This document shows, one piece after another, positions 1 through 8,493 of a stretch of DNA of 64,000 nucleotides. Each line of letters starts with the position of its first letter. Within the stretch, counting starts at the first letter, position 1. The stretch comes from Kribbella solani (GTDB lineage: Bacteria > Actinomycetota > Actinomycetes > Propionibacteriales > Kribbellaceae): contig NZ_JACHNF010000001.1 of the NCBI RefSeq assembly GCF_014205295.1, forward strand, positions 3,596,001 to 3,660,000, written 5' to 3'. The notes under the pieces were generated by a model, which was not told the DNA's origin, ran no database searches, and saw nothing but the letters and a program-made list of their open reading frames with translations. Position numbers and translations under genes: made by a program.

Positions 1-108
1 GTCAAGACGCACGTCCACCGCATCCTGTCCAAACTCGAGCTCCGCGACCGCGTACAGGCAGTCGTGTACGCGTACGAGAGTGGCCTGGTCCGCGCCGGGA
101 TGTCCTGA
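1..108 (+). CDS. LuxR/NarL-type response regulator, C-terminal fragment
   Basis: Only the last 35 residues lie in the window; the gene starts to the left. The fragment begins [17 protein letters not shown] and runs through [11 protein letters not shown] to a TGA. This is the recognition helix and following helix of a GerE/LuxR helix-turn-helix as found in NarL-family response regulators (usual signature VKTHVxxILxKLxLRDRxQAV). It would bind DNA, normally after phosphorylation of an N-terminal receiver domain that cannot be seen here. It is convergent with the TetR gene that ends 6 bp downstream. The family call is firm; the target and partner kinase are unknown. Confidence 0.85.
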   Translation, partial: VKTHVHRILSKLELRDRVQAVVYAYESGLVRAGMS

Positions 109-114
109 GCTGGT

Positions 115-726
115 TCAGGCGCCAGTGTCTTGTTCGAGGGTGGTGAGGTAGCCGACCAGGGCCTGGTTGAGCTCGGTGATCCAGCGTTCGCGCTGGGCGG
201 CGGGCGTGGAGACGATGGTGCCGAGCAGCGCGGCGAAGATCTGGGTGGCTACCGCCGCGGTGGTCTCCAGGCGGTCGGCCGGCAGGTCGGGGTAGCGGGC
301 GGCCAGGACGTTCGAGACCCGGCCGGTGACGGCCTGCTGGAGGGCGCGGGTCGGTGCGCTCAGCTTGTCCGGGAGGTCGCCGCTGCCGAACAAGGCCTTG
401 AATCCCGGGTTCTCCAGGTTCACCTCGACCATCGGGCGGATCATCCGGTCGACCAGTTCGGGCAGCGGTAGCCGCGCCGTACCGGGGTCGAAGGCCTTGT
501 CGTGCGCGGCCGTCAGCTCGCTGCGATAGCGCTCCGCGAGGGCCTCGGCCATGGCCTCCTTGTTCGCGAAGAACTGGTACAGGGTGCCCGGTGAAACGCC
601 TGCCTGGCGAGCGATCGCGTTGGTCGTGGCCTTCGCGTACCCCGTCTCGGCGAACACCACGGCTGCCGCGTCCAGCAACTGCACCATCCGCCGCTGGCCG
701 CGCGCCTGGCGACGTGGCTCGTCCAT
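115..726 (-). CDS. TetR-family repressor, divergent from MMPL exporter
   Basis: A protein of 203 residues from the ATG at 726; an in-frame GTG-type start at 753 would add nine residues but lies inside the operator. The N-terminal helix-turn-helix is clear (LDAAAVVFAETGYAKATTNA, then IARQAGVSPGTLYQFFANKE). The C-terminal ligand domain is variable, as usual. Such repressors bind palindromes in their own divergent promoter and release on binding a small molecule. It faces the MMPL gene across about 100 bp with two related inverted repeats, so autorepression and control of the exporter is the natural reading. The ligand cannot be inferred. Confidence 0.9.
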   Translation of the reverse strand: MDEPRRQARGQRRMVQLLDAAAVVFAETGYAKATTNAIARQAGVSPGTLYQFFANKEAMAEALAERYRSELTAAHDKAFDPGTARLPLPELVDRMIRPMVEVNLENPGFKALFGSGDLPDKLSAPTRALQQAVTGRVSNVLAARYPDLPADRLETTAAVATQIFAALLGTIVSTPAAQRERWITELNQALVGYLTTLEQDTGA

Positions 727-736
727 GACCCTCCCG

Positions 737-766
737 TTGACAAATACGAGCAATTACTCGTATTTT
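737..766 (+). promoter_or_regulatory. Predicted promoter of the MMPL gene with an embedded operator
   Basis: A perfect -35 hexamer TTGACA at 737-742 is followed after 18 bp by TATTTT at 761-766. The 24-bp inverted repeat at 742-765 fills the spacer, so a bound repressor would occlude RNA polymerase. Seen in sequence; the function is inferred. Confidence 0.55.
742..765. promoter_or_regulatory. TetR operator 1: perfect inverted repeat
   Basis: AAATACGAG at 742-750 and CTCGTATTT at 757-765 form perfect 9-bp arms around a 6-bp centre. The core GAG-N6-CTC recurs at 774-785. It lies between the divergent TetR and MMPL genes, the usual place for a TetR operator. Confidence 0.7.
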
Positions 767-771
767 CATAT

Positions 772-787
772 GCGAGTAACTGCTCGC
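772..787. promoter_or_regulatory. TetR operator 2: related inverted repeat
   Basis: GCGAG-N6-CTCGC. Its 12-bp core GAGTAACTGCTC differs at one position from the reverse complement of the operator 1 core (GAGTAATTGCTC). The centres of the two sites are 26 bp apart, about 2.5 helical turns. Probably a second, weaker site for the same repressor. Confidence 0.6.
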
Positions 788-826
788 GTTTCGACATCCT
801 ACCCCCGCCGGCCCCGGAGGTCCGTC

Positions 827-3013
827 ATGCCTGAAACCACCTCGCCGCGCACCGGTCTGCTCACGCGCGTCGGCCGGCTGACCGCACGACGCCGGCGGAC
901 CGTCGCAGCACTCTCGCTCGTACTGACCGCGCTCCTGCTCGCCGCCGCTGCCGGCGCCCTCGGCTCCTTGTCGTTGTCCCGGATCGCCGACCCCGGCTCC
1001 GAGTCGGATCGCGCGCGGGACGTGCTGGCCGAGCAGTTCCACACCGGGCCGCCCAACCTCGCGTACCTCGTGACGGCGACCGCGGGAACCGTCGACGATC
1101 CCGCCGTACGCACCGCCGGCGTTGGACTCACCAACGAGATCGCGCGGCAGGCAGGCGTCGCCGAGGCAGCGTCGTACTGGTCCCGCGGGGACAGCCCGGC
1201 GCTGCGCAGCAAGGACTCCCGGCAGGCGCTCATTCTGGTCCGCGTACCCGGCGACGTGAACGCGGCGAGGCAACGGGTCGGCGAGCTCGCCGAGCGATAC
1301 GCCGGATCGCGGGCCGGGATCACGGTCCAGGCCGGCGGTCAGGACGAGGTGTTCCGCGAGATCGGCGCCCAGGCCCGCGCGGACTTCCTGCAGGCGGAAG
1401 CGATCGTGCTCCCGCTGGTGCTGCTGCTCCTGATCATCATCTATCGCCGGGTTTCGCTCGCGCTGGTGACGCTCGGCGTCGGGATCTTCGCCGTCGGCGG
1501 CGCACTGGCCGGGCTGCGGTTCATCGCGGCGTTCACGGAGGTCTCGACGTTCGCCGCCAACCTCGCGCTGGTGATGGGCCTCGCGCTCGGCGTGGACTAC
1601 TGCCTGTTCGTGATCGCCCGGTTCCGCGAGGAAATGGCGGCCGGCGCGGAAGTCGCGGACGCCGTGGTCGCCGCCGTCGGTACGGCCGGGCGCACGGTCT
1701 TCTTCAGCGGACTGACGGTCGCGGTGTCGCTCCTGGCCCTACTGCTGTTCCCGTTGTCGTTCCTCCGCTCGTTCGGGTACGCGGGGGTCCTCGTCGTCAC
1801 GTTCGCGCTGCTCGGCGCGCTGGTGATCCTCCCGGCAACGCTCGCGCTGCTCGGCCGGCGAGCCGTGCGACCGGTGGCCCAGCAGCCGGCCGGCTCCGGG
1901 CGTTGGGCCGCCCTCGCGACAGCCGTGATGCGCCGGCCGATCCGTATCGGTGGCGCCGTCCTCGCCCTGATTCTGTTGCTCTCGGCACCTGCTTTGGGGC
2001 TGCGGTTCGGGCTGCCGGACGCGCGCATCCTGCCGGCCGACGCGAGCAGCCGAATCATGGCCGACCAGGTACGGCAGAACTTCGGCCAGGAAGAATCCGA
2101 CAGCCTGTACGTGGTGATGCCCGAGATCACCGATCCGGCGCGGGTGGCACCGTACGCGGATGCACTTGGAAAACTGGACGGCGTCGCGCAGGTGGACACG
2201 TACGTGCGCGACGGCGGCGCGTACCTGACGGTCATCCCGGCCGAGGACGCGCTCGCCGGCGACATCAGTCAGCTGGTTGAGCAGGTGCGCGCGGCAGAGG
2301 CACCGTACGCGACCGTCGTCGGTGGAACGCCCGCCGAGATGTCGGACTGGCGGGCCGCGCTCACGGAACGCATCCCGCTCGTACTCGGGCTGATCCTGCT
2401 GCTCAGCATGCTCGTGCTGTACGTCGCGACCGGTAGCGTCTTGCTGCCGTTGAAGGCCACCGTGCTGAACTTGCTCAGCCTCGCGGTCATGTTCGGCGTG
2501 ATGGTCTGGGTGTTCCAGCGCGGCAACTTGTCGGGACCGCTCGGTTTCACCGCGACCGGCGTACTCGAGGCAAGTATGCCGACGCTGATGTTCTGCATCG
2601 TGTACGGCCTCTCGATGGACTACGAGGTGTTCATCGTGTCGCGGATCCGGGAGGAGTACCTGCGCACCGGCAACACCGACCACGCCGTCGCAACCGGCCT
2701 CCAACGCTCCGCGCCACTGGTCACCACGGCAGCCGCCGTACTCGCCCTGTCCTTCGCCGTGTACGCCGCCGGCGGCGTCGTCTACCTGAAAATGATCGGC
2801 ATCGGCATGGCCGTAGCAGTCCTCGTCGACGCCACCGCAATCCGCGGCATCCTCCTACCAGCCTCCATGAAACTAGCCGGCCAAGCCAACTGGTGGACCC
2901 CGGCACGAACTCCACTTACTGGGGTTGGGGTGGGGACATCAGGTGGAAGGAGGTTAGTTGTTGGTAGGCGTCGGCGGTTCGGAGGATGGTGGGGTCTTGG
3001 TGGGGGTGGGTGA
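827..3013 (+). CDS. MMPL-family (RND superfamily) membrane exporter
   Basis: 728 residues from the ATG at 827, which has GGAGG seven bases upstream; the open frame upstream of it is not coding. It has two repeats, each with a large extracytoplasmic loop followed by clustered membrane helices. The family hallmark appears twice: GVDYCLFVIARFREE in the first half and SMDYEVFIVSRIREEY in the second. MMPL proteins export lipids, siderophores or drugs using the proton gradient. Control is probably by the divergent TetR. The last ~33 residues are Gly/Arg/Trp rich and overlap the end of the convergent amidase gene by 98 bp, so the natural C-terminus may have drifted past an older stop. The substrate is unknown. 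Confidence 0.9.
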   Translation: MPETTSPRTGLLTRVGRLTARRRRTVAALSLVLTALLLAAAAGALGSLSLSRIADPGSESDRARDVLAEQFHTGPPNLAYLVTATAGTVDDPAVRTAGVGLTNEIARQAGVAEAASYWSRGDSPALRSKDSRQALILVRVPGDVNAARQRVGELAERYAGSRAGITVQAGGQDEVFREIGAQARADFLQAEAIVLPLVLLLLIIIYRRVSLALVTLGVGIFAVGGALAGLRFIAAFTEVSTFAANLALVMGLALGVDYCLFVIARFREEMAAGAEVADAVVAAVGTAGRTVFFSGLTVAVSLLALLLFPLSFLRSFGYAGVLVVTFALLGALVILPATLALLGRRAVRPVAQQPAGSGRWAALATAVMRRPIRIGGAVLALILLLSAPALGLRFGLPDARILPADASSRIMADQVRQNFGQEESDSLYVVMPEITDPARVAPYADALGKLDGVAQVDTYVRDGGAYLTVIPAEDALAGDISQLVEQVRAAEAPYATVVGGTPAEMSDWRAALTERIPLVLGLILLLSMLVLYVATGSVLLPLKATVLNLLSLAVMFGVMVWVFQRGNLSGPLGFTATGVLEASMPTLMFCIVYGLSMDYEVFIVSRIREEYLRTGNTDHAVATGLQRSAPLVTTAAAVLALSFAVYAAGGVVYLKMIGIGMAVAVLVDATAIRGILLPASMKLAGQANWWTPARTPLTGVGVGTSGGRRLVVGRRRRFGGWWGLGGGG

Positions 3014-4532
3014 TCAGTTGCATGGAGAGGGGCATGCTGTTGGGGTCGAAGCCGATGGGGACGGCGCAGGCTGGTAGGCCGGTTAGGTTCCATTGGGGGG
3101 TGAACATGGCGCTTGCCCAGCCGTTTGTGCCGGTTGGGTCGAGTTCGTCGAGGAGGGGGGCGCCGGCTGGGAGGGTGGGGGTGAGGAGGACGTCGCAGTC
3201 TTGCAGTGCGTGCGTGGCGGTTTGTTTGAAGATTTCGGCCAGCTGGCGGGCGCGTACGTAGTCGGCGGCGGTGAAGGTTGCGCCGCGGGCGAGGAGTCCT
3301 CGTAGTGGCTTGCCGTAGTCGGACCAGTGGTCGGCCAGCGAGCGGTGGTGGTACGCGAATCCCTCGCTCAGGAGGACGATGTGGTTCGCCATCTTGGCCA
3401 TGTCGGCGTTCGGGAGGTCGACCTCGGTCACTGTCGCGCCGGCCGCGCGGAGCGTCGCGATCGCTGCTTCGACGGCGAGTCTGACCGGTTCGGAAACGTT
3501 CGCCGCGTCGAAGAAGTACCCGGTCGGTATGCCGATGCGGATGTCTTTCGCGGAGCCGTCGAGGTTCGCCATCGAGCCTGCTGATTGCCGGTGTTCCGAG
3601 CCGGACCGGCCGTCGGGTGCCTCCCCGGTCATCGCCTGCAGCAGGGCCGCGCAGTCCCAAGCCGAGCGGGCGATCGGGCCGACCGTGTCGAGCGTTGGCG
3701 CCAGCGGGATTACCCCAGTCGTCGGCACCTGTCCGAAGGTCGGCTTGAGACCGGTCACCCCGTTGAGCGCGGCGGGGTGCCGGATCGAGCCGCCGCTGTC
3801 GGTTCCGAGGCCGCCCAGCGCGAGGCCGGCAGCCACGGCGATCGCCGTACCCGAGCTCGATGATCCCGCGAAACGCCGTGGCTCCCAGGCGTTCCGCGGC
3901 CGCGGGAAGCCCTTGGTGGGATCGTACGGGCCGACCGCGTACTCGCTCGTCGTCGCCTTGCCGACGATGATCGCGCCGGCCTGCCGCAGCCGGGCGATGA
4001 CCGGGGCGTCACCCTCGTACGTCCAACCGGGTGGCGGGACCAGACTGTTCGCCCGGGTCGGGCCCTCCGCGGTCGCGATCAGGTCCTTGATCACCAGCGG
4101 GATGCCGTGCAGCGGACCTCGGTACGTGCCCGAGGCAAGCTCTTGATCAGCATGTTCGGCCGCGGTGAGTGCTGCCTCGCGGTAGGTGTCGGCGAAGGCG
4201 CCGAGTACGGAACCGAACCGCTCGATCCGGGCGAACATCTCCGTCGTGAGCTCGACCGCCGAGGTCGTGCCCGCACGCATCGAGGCCGCGGTGTCCCGAA
4301 TCGTCGGCGCGATACGGCCGGATGGCGGTGTTGGTGCGGGGTCGGTTGGGTCCGGGAAGTGCATCGGGACCGAGGCGTCGACGGCGATCCCCTCCGTGAC
4401 GGCCTTCCGCAGCGCGTCGGCCTGGGCGCGCAGCTTCAGGTGGTCGGCGGCGATCGCGTGGGCCTCTTCGGCCGGCGGCGCGAGGCCGGCGAGCTCCCAC
4501 AGCGCGCGGACGCGCTCCTCGCTCGAAGTCAC
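2916..4532 (-). CDS. Amidase signature (AS) family amidohydrolase
   Basis: 538 residues from the GTG at 4532, which has GAGGAGG eight bases upstream; a longer frame to 4637 would overlap the permease gene. It shows the Ser-cisSer-Lys layout of the AS family: the lysine in GIPLVIKDLIA and the Gly/Ser-rich segment GTDSGGSIRHPAALNGVTG, followed by GLKPTFG. Members hydrolyse carboxamides to acid and ammonia, including aryl and aliphatic amides, Glu/Asp-tRNA and allophanate. It is the last gene of an ABC importer operon and starts 13 bp after the permease stop, so it likely hydrolyses an imported amide or a product of it. The substrate cannot be read from sequence. Confidence 0.88.
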   Translation of the reverse strand: MTSSEERVRALWELAGLAPPAEEAHAIAADHLKLRAQADALRKAVTEGIAVDASVPMHFPDPTDPAPTPPSGRIAPTIRDTAASMRAGTTSAVELTTEMFARIERFGSVLGAFADTYREAALTAAEHADQELASGTYRGPLHGIPLVIKDLIATAEGPTRANSLVPPPGWTYEGDAPVIARLRQAGAIIVGKATTSEYAVGPYDPTKGFPRPRNAWEPRRFAGSSSSGTAIAVAAGLALGGLGTDSGGSIRHPAALNGVTGLKPTFGQVPTTGVIPLAPTLDTVGPIARSAWDCAALLQAMTGEAPDGRSGSEHRQSAGSMANLDGSAKDIRIGIPTGYFFDAANVSEPVRLAVEAAIATLRAAGATVTEVDLPNADMAKMANHIVLLSEGFAYHHRSLADHWSDYGKPLRGLLARGATFTAADYVRARQLAEIFKQTATHALQDCDVLLTPTLPAGAPLLDELDPTGTNGWASAMFTPQWNLTGLPACAVPIGFDPNSMPLSMQLITHPHQDPTILRTADAYQQLTSFHLMSPPQPQ

Positions 4533-4545
4533 GATGGCTGCCTCC

Positions 4546-5655
4546 TCACGACCGCTCGGTGGCGACGGAACTCTTCGGCCCCCGCGCGGCGTCAGCGCGC
4601 CTCGCCCGCCGCCGCCACCGGCCGGTCCGCTTGGCACTCAGCACGGCGGCACTGACCGCGACCAGCAGCGCGAGGCCGTTGAACAGATCCGTCACCCACA
4701 GCTTGTTACCCATCAACTGCAGGCCTTTCACGCCGATCGCGAGCAGCAGCAGTGCCAGCACCGTACCCCAGACGTTGAACCGTCCCGGCTTGAGCTGGGT
4801 CATGCCGAGGAAGCACGCGGCGAAGCTCGGCAGCAGGTACGCCGGGCCGAGGCTCGGAGACACGTTGCCGATCTTCGCGGCGACCAGCACGCCACCGAGC
4901 GAAGCGAACAGTGCCGCCACCACGAACGAGCCGACGACATAGCGTACGGTCCGCACGCCGGCCAACCGAGCAGCGTCGGCGTTGGCCCCCACCGCGTACG
5001 CGCGGCGCCCGATCGGGGTGTGCTCGAGCACGTACCAGACAAGCAGGCACAGCACGACCGCGTACGCGGCGATGATCGGGAAGCCGAAGAGATCGTGGTT
5101 CGCGAGGTTCTGGAATCCGGCCGGGGCCGGGCCGATGAACTGGAAGTTGGAGACCTGTTCGGTGACCGCGAGCAGCACGGAGCTCATCCCGAGCGTGGCG
5201 ACCAGGCTGTCGACGCCGATCACGGACACGAACACCGCGTTGACCACACCCACGAGCAGACCGATGACCACCGTCACCAGGACCGCCAGGACCGGATTCA
5301 GGTGGTGGTTCACCAGCAGCGCGGAGCAGATCACCGCGCTCATGCCCAGGTTCTGCGCGGCCGAGAGATCGAACTGGCCCACGGCGAGCGTGACGAGCAG
5401 GCCGAGGGCCAGGATCAGCGTGACCGCCTGGTCACCCGCGATGCTCGCCGCGGTGGTGTGGGTGGGGAAGGTGTCCGGCAGCCGCAGCGAGAAGAACGCG
5501 ACGAAGGCGATGCACAGGGCCAATCCGGTGTATCTGCCCCAGGAGACCTTCGAGAAGACAGCCTTGCCGGACCCCCGGGCCGGTTCCCGATCAGCTTCGG
5601 CCGGCGTGGCTGGTGACTCGGCGGTCACGATGCCGGATCGACGTTCGACAGACAT
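4546..5655 (-). CDS. Ribose/AI-2-type ABC transporter permease
   Basis: 369 residues with AGGAGG seven bases before the ATG. A cytoplasmic N-terminal arm of about 35 residues is followed by hydrophobic helices in the RbsC/LsrC (BPD_transp_2) pattern, including VTLAVGQFDLSAAQNLGMSA and the coupling-loop-like segment ERTPIGRRAYAVGANADAARLAG (seen here as EHTPIGRRAYAVGAN). It would form the membrane channel with the ATPase encoded just upstream, whose end it overlaps by 31 bp. These systems import sugars, polyols, purine nucleosides or small polar compounds. The amidase in the operon points to a polar amide or glycosylated amide, but that is inference. Confidence 0.9.
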   Translation of the reverse strand: MSVERRSGIVTAESPATPAEADREPARGSGKAVFSKVSWGRYTGLALCIAFVAFFSLRLPDTFPTHTTAASIAGDQAVTLILALGLLVTLAVGQFDLSAAQNLGMSAVICSALLVNHHLNPVLAVLVTVVIGLLVGVVNAVFVSVIGVDSLVATLGMSSVLLAVTEQVSNFQFIGPAPAGFQNLANHDLFGFPIIAAYAVVLCLLVWYVLEHTPIGRRAYAVGANADAARLAGVRTVRYVVGSFVVAALFASLGGVLVAAKIGNVSPSLGPAYLLPSFAACFLGMTQLKPGRFNVWGTVLALLLLAIGVKGLQLMGNKLWVTDLFNGLALLVAVSAAVLSAKRTGRWRRRARRADAARGPKSSVATERS

Positions 5656-7277
5656 GGCCGGTCCTCCTGATGGTCGGCGGCAGAGTGGTCAGTGACGGAG
5701 TGGTCGGGGGCGGAGTGATCGGCGGCGGAGTGATCGGTGCCGGAACAGTCGGCGGAGTCGTCGGGGGCGGAGTCGCGGATCGTCTCGCTGACGATGCGTG
5801 CCACGGACAGATCCTGTTTCGCGAGCACGGTCCGGACCACGCCCTGGCGCATCACCAGGACGCGGTCACAGACCGCGCACAGTTCCTCGGCGTCGGACGA
5901 CGAGAGCACGACGGCACGTCCTTCGGCGGCAACCCCGGCCAGTACGTCGTAGATCGCCGCCGTCGCGCCGGCGTCCACTCCGCTCGTCGGTTCGTCGAGC
6001 AGCAGCACCTTGGCGTCGAGACGCATCCAGCGCGCCAGTACGAGCTTCTGCTGATTTCCACCGCTGAGCAGCGCGAGCTGCCGGTCCGGATCGGCCGGCA
6101 TCACGTTCAGGCGCCGAATCCATGGCCGTACCGCGCGGCGTTCGGCGCGCGGGCCGAGCCAGCGCGCCTTCCGGGTGGCGGGCAGCCGAGGCAGCGTGAC
6201 GTTCTCCCGCGCGGTCCACTCCTGGATCGTCGAGAGCCCTTTACGATCCGCCGGCGCGTACGCGATGCCGGCGTCGATCGAGCGGTCCGGCCGGCCGGCC
6301 ACGATCGGCCGGCCGCCGAGCGTCACTTCGCCCGCGGCCCGCGGCCGGGCGCCGAAGGTCAGCCCGAGCGCCTGGTCGAAGCCCGAGCCGACCAGTCCGG
6401 TAACCCCGACGATCTCCCCGGCCCGGACCTGCACCGAGAAGTCCGCGACCTGCCCACCGGACACACCGGTTGCCTTGAGCAACGTCTCGGTACCGGCCGT
6501 CGGCAGCGCCGGCGCGAACCCGGCCGGTTCGCGACCGATGATCAGCCGGATCAGCTTGTCGTGATCCATGTTCTCGACCGGTTCGGTACTGATCCGCCGG
6601 CCGTCCCGCAGTACGGTGACCCGATCGCCGACAGCGAACACCTCGCGAAGCCGATGGGTCACGTAGAGCACAGCCGTACCCCGTTCGCGGAGCCGGCGCA
6701 TCAGGCCGAACAACTGCTCCACCTGATGCTGCGGCAACGATGCGGTCGGCTCATCGAGTACGAGCAACGCCGGCGCCCCGTCGGTCGCGGCCACTGCCCG
6801 GGCGATGGCGAGCATCGTCCGCTGTCCCGGAGTGGCTTCCCGGATCGGGCGTCCGGGGTCGAGCTCGATCTCCAGCTCGGCCAGCAGCCGTTGCGCCGCG
6901 CGTAGTTCGCGCCGCTCGGACAGCCACCAACGGCCGGCGTAGCGGCTGCCCAGCGCGAGGTTGTCGACCGCGTCGAACTCGGTCACCAGTCCCAGGTCCT
7001 GATGGATGAAGGCGACCGCCTGCTCCCGCGTGATCCGGCTGCCGAGGGCCAGCGGCACCCCGTTCAGCGTCGCCGCCGAGCCAGGGTCCGGGGTGTGATA
7101 GCCCGCGAGAACCTTGATCAGCGTCGACTTTCCCGAGCCGTTCTGTCCGAGCAGGCAGTGCACTTCACCCGCCCGGACCTCCAGGTCGACGTCCGCCAGC
7201 GCCCGCTGGGCCGGAAACGTCTTCGACAGCGAGGAGATGCCCAGGACCGTCCTCGCCGGAGCGGCGGCCGTACTCAT
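5625..7277 (-). CDS. Sugar-type ABC importer ATP-binding protein (two nucleotide-binding domains)
   Basis: 550 residues. The first domain has Walker A GQNGSGKST near residue 45, an atypical signature (ATPGQRTMLAIARA instead of LSGGQ) and Walker B LLVLDEPTAS. The second has the degenerate Walker A usual for RbsA/XylG (GLVGSGFDQAL), a good signature LLSGGNQQKLVLARW and LLLDEPTSG. The start overlaps the stop of the binding-protein gene (ATGA). After about residue 500 the normal fold ends and a tail of DHSAA/DHSAP/DHSVT pentapeptides follows, encoded by 15-bp tandem repeats. The tail looks like a recent expansion and could be dispensable. It energises the permease gene that follows. Confidence 0.92.
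   Translation of the reverse strand: MSTAAAPARTVLGISSLSKTFPAQRALADVDLEVRAGEVHCLLGQNGSGKSTLIKVLAGYHTPDPGSAATLNGVPLALGSRITREQAVAFIHQDLGLVTEFDAVDNLALGSRYAGRWWLSERRELRAAQRLLAELEIELDPGRPIREATPGQRTMLAIARAVAATDGAPALLVLDEPTASLPQHQVEQLFGLMRRLRERGTAVLYVTHRLREVFAVGDRVTVLRDGRRISTEPVENMDHDKLIRLIIGREPAGFAPALPTAGTETLLKATGVSGGQVADFSVQVRAGEIVGVTGLVGSGFDQALGLTFGARPRAAGEVTLGGRPIVAGRPDRSIDAGIAYAPADRKGLSTIQEWTARENVTLPRLPATRKARWLGPRAERRAVRPWIRRLNVMPADPDRQLALLSGGNQQKLVLARWMRLDAKVLLLDEPTSGVDAGATAAIYDVLAGVAAEGRAVVLSSSDAEELCAVCDRVLVMRQGVVRTVLAKQDLSVARIVSETIRDSAPDDSADCSGTDHSAADHSAPDHSVTDHSAADHQEDRPCLSNVDPAS
5661..5735. repeat. 15-bp tandem repeat encoding Asp-His-Ser-rich pentapeptides
   Basis: Five in-frame 15-bp units (plus-strand theme gtgatcggcggcgga and variants) code on the minus strand for DHSAA, DHSAP, DHSVT, DHSAA and DHQED. 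Degenerate relatives extend to about 5775. They form the C-terminal tail of the ABC ATPase and end just before the overlapping permease start. A minisatellite of this kind is expected to vary in copy number between strains. Confidence 0.8.
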
Positions 7278-8404
7278 TGTCCGGTCCAGGCCGAGATATA
7301 GGTCTGCTGGTAGTTCGGCGGTTCCGGCGCCGTACCGGCCTGGTCGACGTTGTTCTTCAGGTAGATCTGCTGCCAGCCGATGTGGTCAGCGCGGTCGCCG
7401 AGCGGCACGCCCATCACCAGCCGGACCAGCTGGTCCACCGACCGCCAGCCCTCGGCCTGGAGCTCGATGGCCAATCCGGCCCAGTCCGTCCCGTTCTTGA
7501 TGCCTTCCAGGACGGCCTGGTTCGTGGCGCGGCTGATGACCTTGACCTTGCCCTGCAGCCCGGCTGCCTGCAGCGCGGGGGTGAGCCCGGACTGGTAGTC
7601 GACCATGGGTGTCACGACGTACTTGGTCTTCGGATGCGCTTGCAGGTAGCCGGTGATCTGCGACGGAACCGACTTGCCGACACCCTGAACCGACGCCTCC
7701 AGAACCCCGACCTTGCCGCCGACGCTCTCGACGACCTTCGTGAAACCGTCCTTCATCGGCGACCAGGCGGTGGCGAACGACGGATCCCACACCCAGACCG
7801 CGTCGACCGCGCCGCCGGCGTCGGCAACGACGGCGCTGCCCAGGATCTTGCCGGTCTGCGCGACGTCCGTCTTGCCCAGCACGAAGGCCTCAACACCGCT
7901 GTCCGGCCCGAGCTGCTCGGGCGGGGAGATCTCCGAGATCTTCGTACCGGCGGACTTCAGCTTGGTCAACTGTTCCCGCAGCGAGGAGTCCGGCAGGGCC
8001 GGGACGTACGCCAGCGCGTCCGGCGGGTCGGACGCCACCTGGTTCATCAGCGACACGTAGCTCTGCGGTGTGCTGTCGTGCTGCAGCACCGTCGTGTTCC
8101 AGCCCAAGGCCTGCGCGGCCGCCTTCGCCCCGTCCGCGACCGACGCGCAGGTCGGGAAGTTACAGGTGACGATGACGAAGCGCTTGCCCTTGGGCGGCGC
8201 GTCCGGCAGCGCCGGAATCGGCTCCAGCGACTTGGTCGCGCTGTACTCGGCGAAGACCGCCTTGGCCTCGGCGAGGGCCGCCTTCGCGGCCGGGTTCGAC
8301 GGCACCGCGCTCTGCGCGCCGGCGTCGGAACCACTGCCACACGCGGTCAGGAGAAGACAGAGCGCGCCGGCACCTAGGACGGCGGCCCGAGAGTGAAACT
8401 TCAT
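7274..8404 (-). CDS. ABC importer periplasmic-type binding lipoprotein (sugar family)
   Basis: 376 residues. The N-terminus MKFHSRAAVLGAGALCLLLT followed by AC is a lipoprotein signal with the lipobox Leu-Leu-Thr-Ala-Cys region. The body follows the type I periplasmic fold of ribose/xylose binding proteins: KRFVIVTCNFPTCASVADGA opening, YVPALPDSS, and late motifs VKVISRATNQAVLEGIKNG. It captures the substrate outside the membrane and delivers it to the permease. It is the first gene of the importer set (binding protein, ATPase, permease, amidase), 89 bp after the kinase gene stop, so read-through from the upstream catabolic promoter is possible. The two internal cysteines (CNFPTC) are unusual for this family. 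Confidence 0.88.
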   Translation of the reverse strand: MKFHSRAAVLGAGALCLLLTACGSGSDAGAQSAVPSNPAAKAALAEAKAVFAEYSATKSLEPIPALPDAPPKGKRFVIVTCNFPTCASVADGAKAAAQALGWNTTVLQHDSTPQSYVSLMNQVASDPPDALAYVPALPDSSLREQLTKLKSAGTKISEISPPEQLGPDSGVEAFVLGKTDVAQTGKILGSAVVADAGGAVDAVWVWDPSFATAWSPMKDGFTKVVESVGGKVGVLEASVQGVGKSVPSQITGYLQAHPKTKYVVTPMVDYQSGLTPALQAAGLQGKVKVISRATNQAVLEGIKNGTDWAGLAIELQAEGWRSVDQLVRLVMGVPLGDRADHIGWQQIYLKNNVDQAGTAPEPPNYQQTYISAWTGQ

Positions 8405-8493
8405 GGCAGGACTCTCTTTCCGGATCTGTGAACGAGCGAGACTCCGCTCTTGACGAGGCGCTGCCGCGGTCCCGGGTACGCCGCGGCGTGCCC

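Noticed and set aside
5661..5775. Repeats considered as a CRISPR array
   Set aside because: Units are contiguous 15-bp coding repeats without spacers.
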